NCBI GenBank assembly: GCA_964371155.1
Contig: CAYJLI010000002.1
Coordinates: 62,001 to 126,000 of the forward strand
Origin: CAYJEQ01 sp964371155
GTDB lineage: Bacteria; Bacillota; Clostridia; Oscillospirales; Ruminococcaceae
DNA: 64,000 nucleotides
Direction: 5' to 3'
The position numbers were made by a program, and so were the translations under genes. Positions 1 to 7,682 of this stretch are shown here, one piece after another. The notes under the pieces were generated by a model that searched no databases, was not told the DNA's origin, and saw only the letters and a program-made list of their open reading frames with translations. Each line of letters opens with the position of its first letter. The first letter of the stretch is position 1.

Positions 1-51
1 ATCATAATATATACAATAATTCAAACTAACATCCTTAATCCGACTTCATTA

Positions 52-91
52 AACAAATCGTAAGTATTAAATTCAATACTTACGATTTGTT
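52..91 (+). terminator. Hairpin, probable terminator of an upstream gene
   Basis: A perfect 17-bp stem (52-68 with 75-91) encloses a 6-base loop. It is followed on the plus strand by an AT-rich tail without a long T run. Its position before obgE suggests it ends a transcript entering from the left. The direction is inferred. Confidence 0.55.
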
Positions 92-256
92 ATTTAATAA
101 TCTCTATAAATATCACATTAGTTTTTTAACAGACGAATATTAAGATTAGTGTCAAAAACATAATAAGAATTATTCCTTTACATATTGTCGTTTTTGTATT
201 ATACTATTAAGTTGCAAAGTAGAGTATAATTTAGTTTATATTAAATACAATATTTG

Positions 257-286
257 TTGGATTTAGTATGATTTATTTGGTATAAT
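257..286 (+). promoter_or_regulatory. Candidate SigA promoter of obgE
   Basis: A perfect TATAAT lies at 281-286, with a TG one base upstream (extended -10). A weak -35-like TTGGAT sits at 257-262 with an 18-base spacer. It is 50 bases upstream of the obgE start. Only the -10 part is a strong match. Confidence 0.45.
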
Positions 287-336
287 AACTTTATAAGTAA
301 ATGGTGAATAGTGAGTGAAAATAACGGAGGATAGTT

Positions 337-1608
337 ATGTTTGTTGATTTAGCGAGAATTAAGATAAAAGCAGGAGATGGGGGAAATGGTGCAGTTTCAT
401 TCCATCGTGAAAAATATGTAGCTGCAGGCGGCCCTGACGGCGGAGACGGTGGAAAAGGTGGGGATATTGTATTTGTAGTAGATACAAACCTATCCACTTT
501 GGTAGATTTTAAATATAAAAGAAAATACATAGCCCAAAATGGCGAAAATGGTGGAAGAAAAAACTGTACAGGTAAATCTGCTGACGATTTAATCATAAAG
601 GTACCAAAAGGTACGCTTATTAAGAATGCAGGAAATGGTACTGTTATGGCTGATATGTCTGATGCAGAGCCTGTAATAATTGCCAAGGGCGGTAAAGGTG
701 GATGGGGAAATAATCATTTTGCTACCCCAACTCGCCAAATACCAAGATTTGCAAAACCCGGTCTTCCAGGTGAAAGCTTTGAAATAACACTTGAGCTTAA
801 GCTTCTTGCTGATGTAGGTCTGGTAGGATTTCCAAATGTGGGTAAATCCACACTAATATCGACAGTTAGCGCAGCAAAACCAAAGGTTGCAAATTATCAT
901 TTTACTACCCTCACTCCCGTTCTTGGAGTAGTTAGAGTGAGTAGTGAAAAAAACTTTGTAATGGCTGATATTCCTGGACTTATCGAGGGTGCAAGTGATG
1001 GAGCAGGACTTGGACATGAATTTTTGAGGCATGTGGACAGATGCAGACTTATTGTGCATATAGTGGATGTCTCGGGAATTGAGGGAAGAGTACCGGTGGA
1101 AGATTTTGAGCTTATAAATAAAGAACTTAAAAACTTTAGTGAAGAATTAAGCAATCGTCCCCAGATAGTTGCCGCAAATAAATGTGATATGGCAACTGAG
1201 GAGCAAATTGAAGAATTTAAAAATTATATAGAAGCAAAGGGATATAAATTTTTTGCAATTTCAGCGGCTACTACAATGGGAACAAAAGAGCTTATAGATT
1301 ATGTTTCTGCAACCTTAGATACACTCCCTCCAATAAAAGAATATGAAGTAAATTATGTAAAAGAAAAAGTAACTCTTGCTAAAGCAAGCAGTGATTTTAA
1401 AATTACAATTGAAGATGGTATTTATATACTTGAAGCTGATTGGTTAATACCTGTGTTTGGTATGATTAATGTAGATGATTATGAATCATTGCAATTTATG
1501 CAAAGGATATTAATTGATGTAGGTGTTATTGCAAAACTTGAGGAAATGGGTATTGCAGAGGGTGATACAGTTAGCATACTAAACTTTGAATTTGATTATG
1601 TTAAATAG
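337..1608 (+). CDS. obgE: GTPase Obg/CgtA
   Basis: This is an essential ribosome-associated GTPase that acts in 50S subunit maturation and stress signalling in the cytoplasm. The glycine-rich Obg fold covers about residues 1-158. The G domain follows, with G1 motif GFPNVGKST at 164-172, DIPGLIEGA (G3) and NKCD (G4). A C-terminal OCT domain of about 80 residues ends the protein. At 423 residues it matches the longer Gram-positive Obg form that carries the OCT domain. The ATG start has a GGAGGA site 7 bases upstream. The mini-RNase III gene begins 13 bases after the stop, so the two ribosome-related genes are very likely co-transcribed. Family assignment is firm; the exact cellular role is taken from the family. 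Confidence 0.97.
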   Translation: MFVDLARIKIKAGDGGNGAVSFHREKYVAAGGPDGGDGGKGGDIVFVVDTNLSTLVDFKYKRKYIAQNGENGGRKNCTGKSADDLIIKVPKGTLIKNAGNGTVMADMSDAEPVIIAKGGKGGWGNNHFATPTRQIPRFAKPGLPGESFEITLELKLLADVGLVGFPNVGKSTLISTVSAAKPKVANYHFTTLTPVLGVVRVSSEKNFVMADIPGLIEGASDGAGLGHEFLRHVDRCRLIVHIVDVSGIEGRVPVEDFELINKELKNFSEELSNRPQIVAANKCDMATEEQIEEFKNYIEAKGYKFFAISAATTMGTKELIDYVSATLDTLPPIKEYEVNYVKEKVTLAKASSDFKITIEDGIYILEADWLIPVFGMINVDDYESLQFMQRILIDVGVIAKLEEMGIAEGDTVSILNFEFDYVK

Positions 1609-1621
1609 TGGAGGTACTAAC

Positions 1622-2044
1622 TTGCTTAAACTCTATCATTCAACAGAAAATCCTAAAATGTTAAGCCCGCTAACACTGGCTTTTTTAGGGGATGCAGTGT
1701 ATGAAATTATGGTGCGAAACTATGTAATAAGTAAAGCTAATATTTCAGCAAATAAATTAAACAAAATATCTACAAGTTATGTAAATGCTTCCGCTCAGGC
1801 AATTGTTTATAACCATTTTAAAGAGATTCTGAATGAAGAAGAATTTAATATGATGAAAAGAGGAAGAAACGCAAATACCACAAAAGCCCCCAGAAGACAA
1901 AATCCCACAGAATACAGAAGAGCGACTGGTGTAGAATGTCTTTTCGGGTACTTATATTTAATTGGTGATAGTAATAGATTAGATTATCTATTTAATATGG
2001 CAATTAAAATTATAGATGAAAATATTAATAATTATCAAGAATAG
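1622..2044 (+). CDS. mrnC: Mini-ribonuclease III
   Basis: This small RNase III-like enzyme lacks a dsRNA-binding domain; in Bacillus it matures 23S rRNA. The RNase III core motif LGDAVYEIMVR lies near the N-terminus, followed by a basic stretch rich in R and K typical of this family. I chose the TTG at 1622 as start because a GGAGG site at 1610-1614 sits 7 bases before it. Upstream in-frame TTG and ATG codons at 1586 and 1598 would overlap the end of obgE and lack a site. The resulting protein is 140 residues, the usual length. It sits 13 bases after obgE and is probably translated from the same message. Confidence 0.93.
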   Translation: MLKLYHSTENPKMLSPLTLAFLGDAVYEIMVRNYVISKANISANKLNKISTSYVNASAQAIVYNHFKEILNEEEFNMMKRGRNANTTKAPRRQNPTEYRRATGVECLFGYLYLIGDSNRLDYLFNMAIKIIDENINNYQE

Positions 2045-2134
2045 GATTTTAGATTTTCATTACTGAATTTCAGTATATATGAAATTATTAGCTTTGTTTA
2101 TATTAATTTAAGTTACTTAGGGAGTGGATTATAT

Positions 2135-3004
2135 TTGAACAAATTGAATTTTAACAATGTTAAGATAATAATAATAGATATAATTTTTGATGTAATTTCA
2201 GCATTTGTTTTTGGCTTTGGGATAAATATGTTTACAGTTCCTAATAATATTGCGCCAGGTGGAGTTACAGGTATATCCACATTGATAAATCACATAACTA
2301 ATATACCAATTGGTACAATGACGCTTTTATTAAATGTACCTTTACTCATCGCTTCATATAAATTTGTAGGGAAAAAATTCACGCTTTTAACTATGAAAAC
2401 CGTTGTCATACAATCATTATTGCTTGATTATGCTTTTGATTGGGTAGAGCCATATACTGAGAACCCACTTCTTGCCTCTATGTACGGTGGGGTTTTTATG
2501 GGGGTAGCAATAGGCATAATACTCATAAGAGGGTCATGTACAGGCGGTAGTGACATTGCTGCCAGGTTAATACAAATCAAAGCACCCCATGTGTCGCTCG
2601 GGCGGATTTTCATGGTGTTTGATGGTATTGTTTTAGCCCTCTCTGTAGTTGTATATGGTGAAATTGAACCTGCAATGTTTGGTCTTATTGCAATATATGT
2701 ATCTTCGAGAATAATAGACACCCTACTCTATGGTATGGATAGCGGAATACTTATGTTTATCATTTCTAATCAATCAGAACAAATAGGTTTAGCAATAATA
2801 AATGAACTTGATAGAGGTGCTACTTTACTAAAGGCTAAAGGTGCTTTTGAGGGCACGGACAGACTTGTAACATTCTGTGCTGTTCGCAGGGCGCAATCCG
2901 TTAAATTAAGAAAAATTGTAAACAGAATAGATCCAAATGCTTTTATTGTTTCTACGGAAGCAAGTGAAATATTAGGATCTGGATTCAATCCAATTAATAA
3001 ATAA
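2135..3004 (+). CDS. YitT family membrane protein
   Basis: This is a polytopic membrane protein of the YitT family: about five transmembrane segments in a DUF161-type N-terminal half, then a soluble C-terminal DUF2179-type domain of about 80 residues. The region GFGINMFTVPNNIAPGGVTG near the N-terminus and the GSCTGGSDIAA loop are characteristic. The family's biochemical role is unsettled; some members have been linked to transport or lipid-related processes. Start is TTG at 2135 with the site AGGGAGTGG 7 bases upstream. It follows mrnC by 90 bases and may be read through from obgE or have its own promoter. A strong terminator follows. Family call is confident, function is not. Confidence 0.88.
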   Translation: MNKLNFNNVKIIIIDIIFDVISAFVFGFGINMFTVPNNIAPGGVTGISTLINHITNIPIGTMTLLLNVPLLIASYKFVGKKFTLLTMKTVVIQSLLLDYAFDWVEPYTENPLLASMYGGVFMGVAIGIILIRGSCTGGSDIAARLIQIKAPHVSLGRIFMVFDGIVLALSVVVYGEIEPAMFGLIAIYVSSRIIDTLLYGMDSGILMFIISNQSEQIGLAIINELDRGATLLKAKGAFEGTDRLVTFCAVRRAQSVKLRKIVNRIDPNAFIVSTEASEILGSGFNPINK

Positions 3005-3044
3005 CTTTTATATAACAATATAAATCTAAGCAACCAATATTACG

Positions 3045-3090
3045 ACAGGGCTGAAACGCATTTTCATTGTGTTTCAGCCCTGTTGTTTAT
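3045..3090. terminator. Bidirectional intrinsic terminator
   Basis: A 13-bp GC-containing stem (3045-3057 with 3071-3083), extendable by three pairs including one G-T, is followed by a T-rich tail. It lies between the convergent YitT and lipoprotein genes and can serve both. Confidence 0.85.
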
Positions 3091-3127
3091 TTATAAATAT
3101 TTGCTATTAAAATATATTTAGTAAATA

Positions 3128-4603
3128 CTAAAATCCAGTTAATCGAGTAATTAAAACTTCATACCCTGAATTATCTTCACGCTCCTCCGAGAATGAAATT
3201 AGTATGCTTCCATTTGCCTCAACTTGCATATCCGATACCCACGGATAGTTTGTACCAAGTACTTCGTTAGCATCCAGATTACCGATAAAATTACCCGCTT
3301 TATCCCAGAATAAGAAATTGCGTAAATTACCGTCAGCTGCAATAAATCCATTAGTTGTCTCTACAACATCAGTTATTGCTGCAAGATAATCATCATCATC
3401 GATGAAGTCATCCCCTCCGAGTATGAACATTTCATTTAGATTATGGTCGAGTATCATCAACTTTTTATTTTCTCCATTAATCTCATTACCAATCAAAACA
3501 ATATGATTCTGTGTAAATCTTATATCACTAATATTAAAAAGCACTCCCTCAGGGATATAATCTTCTTCAACCGTTGCAGTATCACCATCTATATTTATCC
3601 TGTCAGCAGGGCTGTCAAGGAAATATGTAAGACCCCAAGTTCCACTTGGGTGAAAGGCAATATAATCAGTTATATCGGGGTAGGTAACAGTAGTTTTATC
3701 AGGTTTTATCTTTACTAATTCATATCCAAATTCTGAAATTAATAAATTTCCATTTGCATCGGAATCAATTTCTGAAAAACTGTTTTCTAAATCAAATTCG
3801 GTAGGTGAAGTGAGCATTTCGGCAAGTGCATATTCAAAAAGCATATCATCGTAAGCAACCCACGAATTTGTGCTTGTAGTTTGTGCAATCCTCACACTAA
3901 ATATATCATCAACCTCAATAGCTTCTTCAAAAATTATATTTTCAGCAGAAACTGCAAAATTGCCTACTTGTACAGAAGTCGCTGGAAGAGTTACACGTTC
4001 ACCTTCCCAGAAATAAGGGTAGTCAACTAATCCTTGATTTTCTATTTTAGGTGAAATTGTTGATAGAAGCTGTGCTACGAGTGCATCATTGTATTCACCA
4101 CTAACATCAATTGTTAAAGTTGTTCCGCTTGACTCGTCACGCCCTACATAAGTTAATAAGGACTCACCCCAAAACTCTCTCTCTGCAACTACACACTGGT
4201 ATCCTGCAAGCATTTCGCGTTCTCCTGCACCATTAACTGCATACTCATACAAATCTATACCCATATTCTGCAGTGTACTGCGAAAATCTTTTACATCATT
4301 GGTGTAAATATTCACATTAACAGAAATCTTTGCCTCATCATCTTCCATTACATTAAGTGTAATTTCTGAGTAGTCGTCTCCTTCATAACGACTTTCTGTA
4401 TCCTCTGTCCATTCAGGAGTTAGAATAATGTCAAACATGACATTACTTAAAGTTTCCCCCTCAATTACTTGGGAAACGGAAGTGTTGTCGTTACTACTTG
4501 CCTCTGAGGATTCTGTAGAGGATTCAGAAACTTCTTCGCTGCTACAAGAAGTAAAAGCAAGGCTTAAAGCTAAAGTTAAAAGTAAAACAGATATTTTTTT
4601 CAT
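3128..4603 (-). CDS. Putative lipoprotein with a beta-propeller-like C-terminal half
   Basis: A hydrophobic signal segment (residues about 4-17) ends in the lipobox LAFTSC, so the mature protein should start with a lipidated Cys on the outer face of the membrane. A Ser/Glu-rich linker follows. The middle part (about 50-190) is an alpha/beta domain. The second half has repeated short beta-strand patterns with W, D and G turns (for example FLFWDKAGNFIGNL) like the blades of a small beta-propeller. I do not recognise a named family. It is a single gene, convergent with yitT, with site GAAGGTGAT before the ATG. The segment upstream of the start carries a hairpin plus T-run on its strand (4679-4700). 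An extracellular sensing or binding role is a guess from the fold pattern only. Confidence 0.75.
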   Translation of the reverse strand: MKKISVLLLTLALSLAFTSCSSEEVSESSTESSEASSNDNTSVSQVIEGETLSNVMFDIILTPEWTEDTESRYEGDDYSEITLNVMEDDEAKISVNVNIYTNDVKDFRSTLQNMGIDLYEYAVNGAGEREMLAGYQCVVAEREFWGESLLTYVGRDESSGTTLTIDVSGEYNDALVAQLLSTISPKIENQGLVDYPYFWEGERVTLPATSVQVGNFAVSAENIIFEEAIEVDDIFSVRIAQTTSTNSWVAYDDMLFEYALAEMLTSPTEFDLENSFSEIDSDANGNLLISEFGYELVKIKPDKTTVTYPDITDYIAFHPSGTWGLTYFLDSPADRINIDGDTATVEEDYIPEGVLFNISDIRFTQNHIVLIGNEINGENKKLMILDHNLNEMFILGGDDFIDDDDYLAAITDVVETTNGFIAADGNLRNFLFWDKAGNFIGNLDANEVLGTNYPWVSDMQVEANGSILISFSEEREDNSGYEVLITRLTGF

Positions 4604-4678
4604 ATTATCACCTTCACAATAATTATTTGTAAAATTAATATTCTACAATAGGATATTAATTCTTTTGTAAAAAAAAGT

Positions 4679-4700
4679 AAATGTGCCATCTGGCACATTT
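4679..4700 (-). repeat. Perfect palindrome upstream of the lipoprotein gene
   Basis: Ten bases (4679-4688) pair exactly with 4691-4700 across a 2-base centre. On the minus strand the hairpin is followed by a run of eight T residues, the look of an intrinsic terminator or leader attenuator about 75 bases before the lipoprotein start. Alternatively it is an operator in this divergent region. No minus-strand gene lies upstream. Confidence 0.5.
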
Positions 4701-4843
4701 AGAATTACTGATGAATTAGTATAAATATTTTTTAAAAATGATAAAAAATAAATCAATTATAATAAAATCTCTTTTTTAATGCATTTTTTAAATCAAAATA
4801 GAAAGATATTAAAGTTAATGTATATCAAAACTCTTTATATATT

Positions 4844-4851
4844 CATATAAT
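4844..4851 (+). promoter_or_regulatory. Possible -10 element of the lysis cassette
   Basis: The sequence CATATAAT contains both a SigA-like TATAAT and 7 of 8 matches to the SigE-type -10 pattern CATACAnT. No convincing -35 of either class stands at normal spacing (an ATA at 4822-4824 gives 19 bases). It is 41 bases upstream of the amidase start. The type of sigma factor cannot be settled by eye. Confidence 0.3.
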
Positions 4852-4892
4852 ATAACGGATTTAAATTATTTTAAAAACTAAAGGAGAAACAA

Positions 4893-5612
4893 ATGAAAAA
4901 AATATATATTGGAGTTGGACATGGGGGAACAGACGGCGGTGCTGTATCTCCAAAAGGAATAAAAGAATCTGATGTAAATTTAGATATGAGTTTAGCTATT
5001 GAGAAATATTTAGAAAATTATCAGTGTGAAGTTATGATTTCAAGAAAAAATGACATCAGTAAATCTTTAACGCAGAAAATCAATGAGGCAAATTCATTTG
5101 CGCCTCAAGTTGCAATCGAAGTGCATAACAACGCAGGCGGTGGAGATGGCTTTGAAGCTTATTATCAAACTAATGAATATGAAGCCTATTCAATGGGTCT
5201 TGCACAAGATATTGAAAAATATGTAATAGAATTCGGACAAAACACAAGAGGATTAAAAAAGAAATTAAATGCATATGGAAAAGATTATTTTGGCTTCTTG
5301 CGACAAGTGAATGCACCTGCAGTATTAATTGAAGGCGCTTTTATGGATACTAAAGACTTTGAAATAATAGACACATTAGCAAAGCGTCAATCATTTGGTG
5401 AAGCTATTGCAAAAGGTATAGTATCTTATCTTAACTTAAAAAAAATTACTGATTTAGATGCTACACATTCGGCAGATAGTAATCAAATCATAGAGCTTAA
5501 AGAGCAAAATGAAGAACTTGAAAAGCTTTTAAAAGCTGAAGTTGATAAAAGTAAAAGCTATGAAATATCATTAAAACGAATTAAAAAAATTGTAGATGAA
5601 AGTGATGTATAA
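4893..5612 (+). CDS. N-acetylmuramoyl-L-alanine amidase (phage endolysin type)
   Basis: This is a zinc amidase of the Amidase_3 family that cuts the bond between muramic acid and L-alanine in peptidoglycan. The zinc ligands and catalytic residues are visible: His10 in GVGHGG, Glu25, His78 in EVHNNA and Glu147 in LIEGAFMD. After the catalytic domain (about 1-180) comes a charged heptad-rich segment (about 195-235) that looks like a coiled coil instead of the usual cell-wall-binding repeats. There is no signal peptide, so export would depend on the holin encoded 2 bases downstream. This combination is that of a phage lysis cassette. No other phage gene lies nearby. Start ATG with AAAGGAG site. 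Confidence 0.9.
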   Translation: MKKIYIGVGHGGTDGGAVSPKGIKESDVNLDMSLAIEKYLENYQCEVMISRKNDISKSLTQKINEANSFAPQVAIEVHNNAGGGDGFEAYYQTNEYEAYSMGLAQDIEKYVIEFGQNTRGLKKKLNAYGKDYFGFLRQVNAPAVLIEGAFMDTKDFEIIDTLAKRQSFGEAIAKGIVSYLNLKKITDLDATHSADSNQIIELKEQNEELEKLLKAEVDKSKSYEISLKRIKKIVDESDV

Positions 5613-5614
5613 AA

Positions 5615-5848
5615 ATGGATTTAAAGAATAGATTTAAAAATAAAGCATTTTGGATTGCACTTATTCCGGCTACCTTATTATTCTTACAGTCAATATTTTC
5701 TGCATTTGGCGTTTCATTTGATCTTGAAAATTTGCAGAGTCAATTGATTGCAGTAATCGAATCGCTGTTTATTATCCTTGCAATTTTAGGGATTGTAATT
5801 GACCCAACAACACCTGGAATTTTAGATGGTGATAAAAGCGACGACTAA
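5615..5848 (+). CDS. Phage holin, phi LC3 family
   Basis: This is a 77-residue small membrane protein. The N-terminus RFKNKAFWIALIPA, a second hydrophobic segment near residues 43-62 and the signature GIVIDPTTPG followed by a charged tail are typical of phi LC3-type holins, which make lesions in the membrane that let an endolysin reach the wall. It begins 2 bases after the amidase stop, without a clear site of its own, so translation is probably coupled. A hairpin terminator follows. The pair forms an isolated lysis module; whether it is a prophage remnant or recruited by the host is not decided by the sequence. Confidence 0.88.
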   Translation: MDLKNRFKNKAFWIALIPATLLFLQSIFSAFGVSFDLENLQSQLIAVIESLFIILAILGIVIDPTTPGILDGDKSDD

Positions 5849-5912
5849 TTTAAATATTCAAAATTGCTTTTTAATGAATTTAAAATCAGGATACTATTAG
5901 TTGTTTAAAAAA

Positions 5913-5956
5913 TCAAAGGTATTCAGTCTGCTTTAGGCAAACTGAATACCTTTGAT
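5913..5956. terminator. Bidirectional intrinsic terminator
   Basis: A perfect 15-bp stem (5913-5927 with 5942-5956) lies between the convergent holin and HD-domain genes. It can end both transcripts. Confidence 0.8.
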
Positions 5957-5964
5957 ATATACAT

Positions 5965-6474
5965 CTACTTTTGTGGCAATAAATAATTGCTTGAAAATTT
6001 TAGTGCTAAACCAATATTTGCCTTATAAACACCTAAAAATTCTACCGAAGCACAGTATTTATCCGCAATATTTACCATGAATGATTCTGCATATTTAGGT
6101 GGTTTAGTGATAGTAACGGGCCACATATGGGTGTTAATTATATTTCTTTCCATATCACTTATGTCAAAATGCTCTAACAACAAATTTTCTGATTGTTTTG
6201 GATGGCAGAAAAAGTCGAGTAATTTATCCTTAGCACTACTTAGCCCATACTTTATACCAACATCATGAAGTAAGCCTCCTATTGCAGCAGAAGATGCATT
6301 TAGTTTAAGTTTTTTGCATATTAGAAATGCAATATAAGCCACATATAAACTGTGCTCAAATCTACTAATTTGCTTGTTATGTGCATACTCATTTTTCATT
6401 TTTTGTACTATTTCATGGTTTATATATGGCTCTAACACCTCAAAAAACTCTTTTTGTGTATTAAAAATTATCAT
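5965..6474 (-). CDS. HD-domain phosphohydrolase
   Basis: This 169-residue cytoplasmic protein has the HD metal-binding pattern: His in FEHSLYVAYIAF, the HD pair in GGLLHDVGIKYG and later His residues in HPKQSENLL and IINTHMWPV. These should hold one or two metal ions for hydrolysis of a phosphate ester, probably a nucleotide. The family is broad (YedJ-like and UPF-type HD hydrolases), and the substrate cannot be inferred. It stands alone between the lysis module and an RluA gene on the same strand 146 bases upstream. ATG start with AGAGGT site. Confidence 0.8.
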   Translation of the reverse strand: MIIFNTQKEFFEVLEPYINHEIVQKMKNEYAHNKQISRFEHSLYVAYIAFLICKKLKLNASSAAIGGLLHDVGIKYGLSSAKDKLLDFFCHPKQSENLLLEHFDISDMERNIINTHMWPVTITKPPKYAESFMVNIADKYCASVEFLGVYKANIGLALKFSSNYLLPQK

Positions 6475-6619
6475 TACATACCTCTTAATCTAAATAGATA
6501 TATCCTTTACTATCATTATAATATATATAGGCTTCAATAACAAGCAATCTAAAAATTTGTAATGTAATATACATATTAAAAATTAATTTTGATATTTTTC
6601 ATAAGACTTGTGAGTATTC

Positions 6620-7492
6620 TTATTCGTAACGGCCAATAATTTCAGCCATATCCTTTGGTAGTGGAGCATTAACTATTATTAGTTCCTTATTAGTGGGAGA
6701 AGTGAACGCAAGTGATGCGCAGTGAAGTGCTTGCCTATTCATTACTTCTAAATCACCACCATACAACATATCTCCGATTAAAGGGAATCCAATACTGCTT
6801 GTATGCACTCGTATTTGGTGCGTTCTTCCAGTATGTAAAGTAAAGGAATATAGGGAATAATCCCCATTCTTTTTTAAGAGTTCATAATCAGTTTTAGAAT
6901 ACTGACCGTCGGGATGAACCATTCTCTTGATATGAATTTCATCAATTCTTAGAATATTTCCCTCTATTGTGCCTTTTTGAAATGGCAATTCGCCTTTAAT
7001 TATTCCTATATACTGCTTCTTCATTTCCTTCTGTAAGCAATATGCTGAGTGTTGATTTTTTGCAACAGCAACCGCACCGGTAGTATCTTTGTCAAGACGA
7101 TTTATACAACGAAAACTTGCAGATGTATTTTGTTTTTGCATTACCGATACAAAGACATTTCCCAATGTATCCGTATGATGTTTGCGTGAGGGATGGCAGG
7201 TCATATTATATGGTTTATTAAACACAATTACATCTTTATCCTCGTATAATATCTCTACTGAGATATCATTTGCAGGTATTTCTTTTACATTGTCAATAAT
7301 GTTTATTCCTACTACATCATCTGTTTTAATTTTATCTATCGTTCTAATATGTTCGCCATTCAGCGTAATACCTAAAGGATGTTTTTTTAACGATTTAATA
7401 TTTCTTGAAGACACACCATGTATGTATTTTAAATATATACCCACATTCATTCCATCATGCTCGGAAGCTACTTTAAAAGTAAAACTACTCAT
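6620..7492 (-). CDS. RluA-family pseudouridine synthase
   Basis: This enzyme isomerises uridine to pseudouridine in rRNA or tRNA. An S4-like RNA-binding region covers roughly residues 1-70. The catalytic domain carries the RluA signature INRLDKDTTG with the catalytic Asp. Further family motifs are YKTD-like YSKTDYELL, HTGRTHQIRVH and GDMLYGG. At 290 residues it is of normal length for the RluD/RluC/YlyB group. Which uridine it modifies cannot be told from sequence alone. A second, diverged paralogue lies at 19834-20802. It is a single gene; ATG with AGGAGA site. Confidence 0.92.
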   Translation of the reverse strand: MSSFTFKVASEHDGMNVGIYLKYIHGVSSRNIKSLKKHPLGITLNGEHIRTIDKIKTDDVVGINIIDNVKEIPANDISVEILYEDKDVIVFNKPYNMTCHPSRKHHTDTLGNVFVSVMQKQNTSASFRCINRLDKDTTGAVAVAKNQHSAYCLQKEMKKQYIGIIKGELPFQKGTIEGNILRIDEIHIKRMVHPDGQYSKTDYELLKKNGDYSLYSFTLHTGRTHQIRVHTSSIGFPLIGDMLYGGDLEVMNRQALHCASLAFTSPTNKELIIVNAPLPKDMAEIIGRYE

Positions 7493-7682
7493 TAAAATCT
7501 CCTATGAATTAATTTATAAATTAATAATAAGTATACTTGTATATTATTTTTTTTGCAACAAATAAATAGATTGTTGAAATATTCTTTAAAAAATATTATT
7601 ATATATTTGAAACTGTTTTCTAATTATATCACAGTTTCTGTCAATAATTTAATATATCATTAGATTTATTAGGAGTGTAGTT

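Larger units (their letters stand above)
1..336. other. Intergenic region at the left edge
   Basis: No open reading frame with a ribosome binding site is visible here. The stretch holds a strong hairpin at 52-91, probably the terminator of a gene lying off the window, followed by about 190 bases of AT-rich DNA and a candidate promoter at 257-286 in front of obgE. I recognise no RNA gene or riboswitch fold. Confidence 0.6.

Noticed and set aside
3443..3718. Plus-strand frame inside the lipoprotein gene
   Set aside because: No start signal and contained in a well-supported gene; the same holds for the other internal opposite-strand frames, for example within addA, ligA and gatA.
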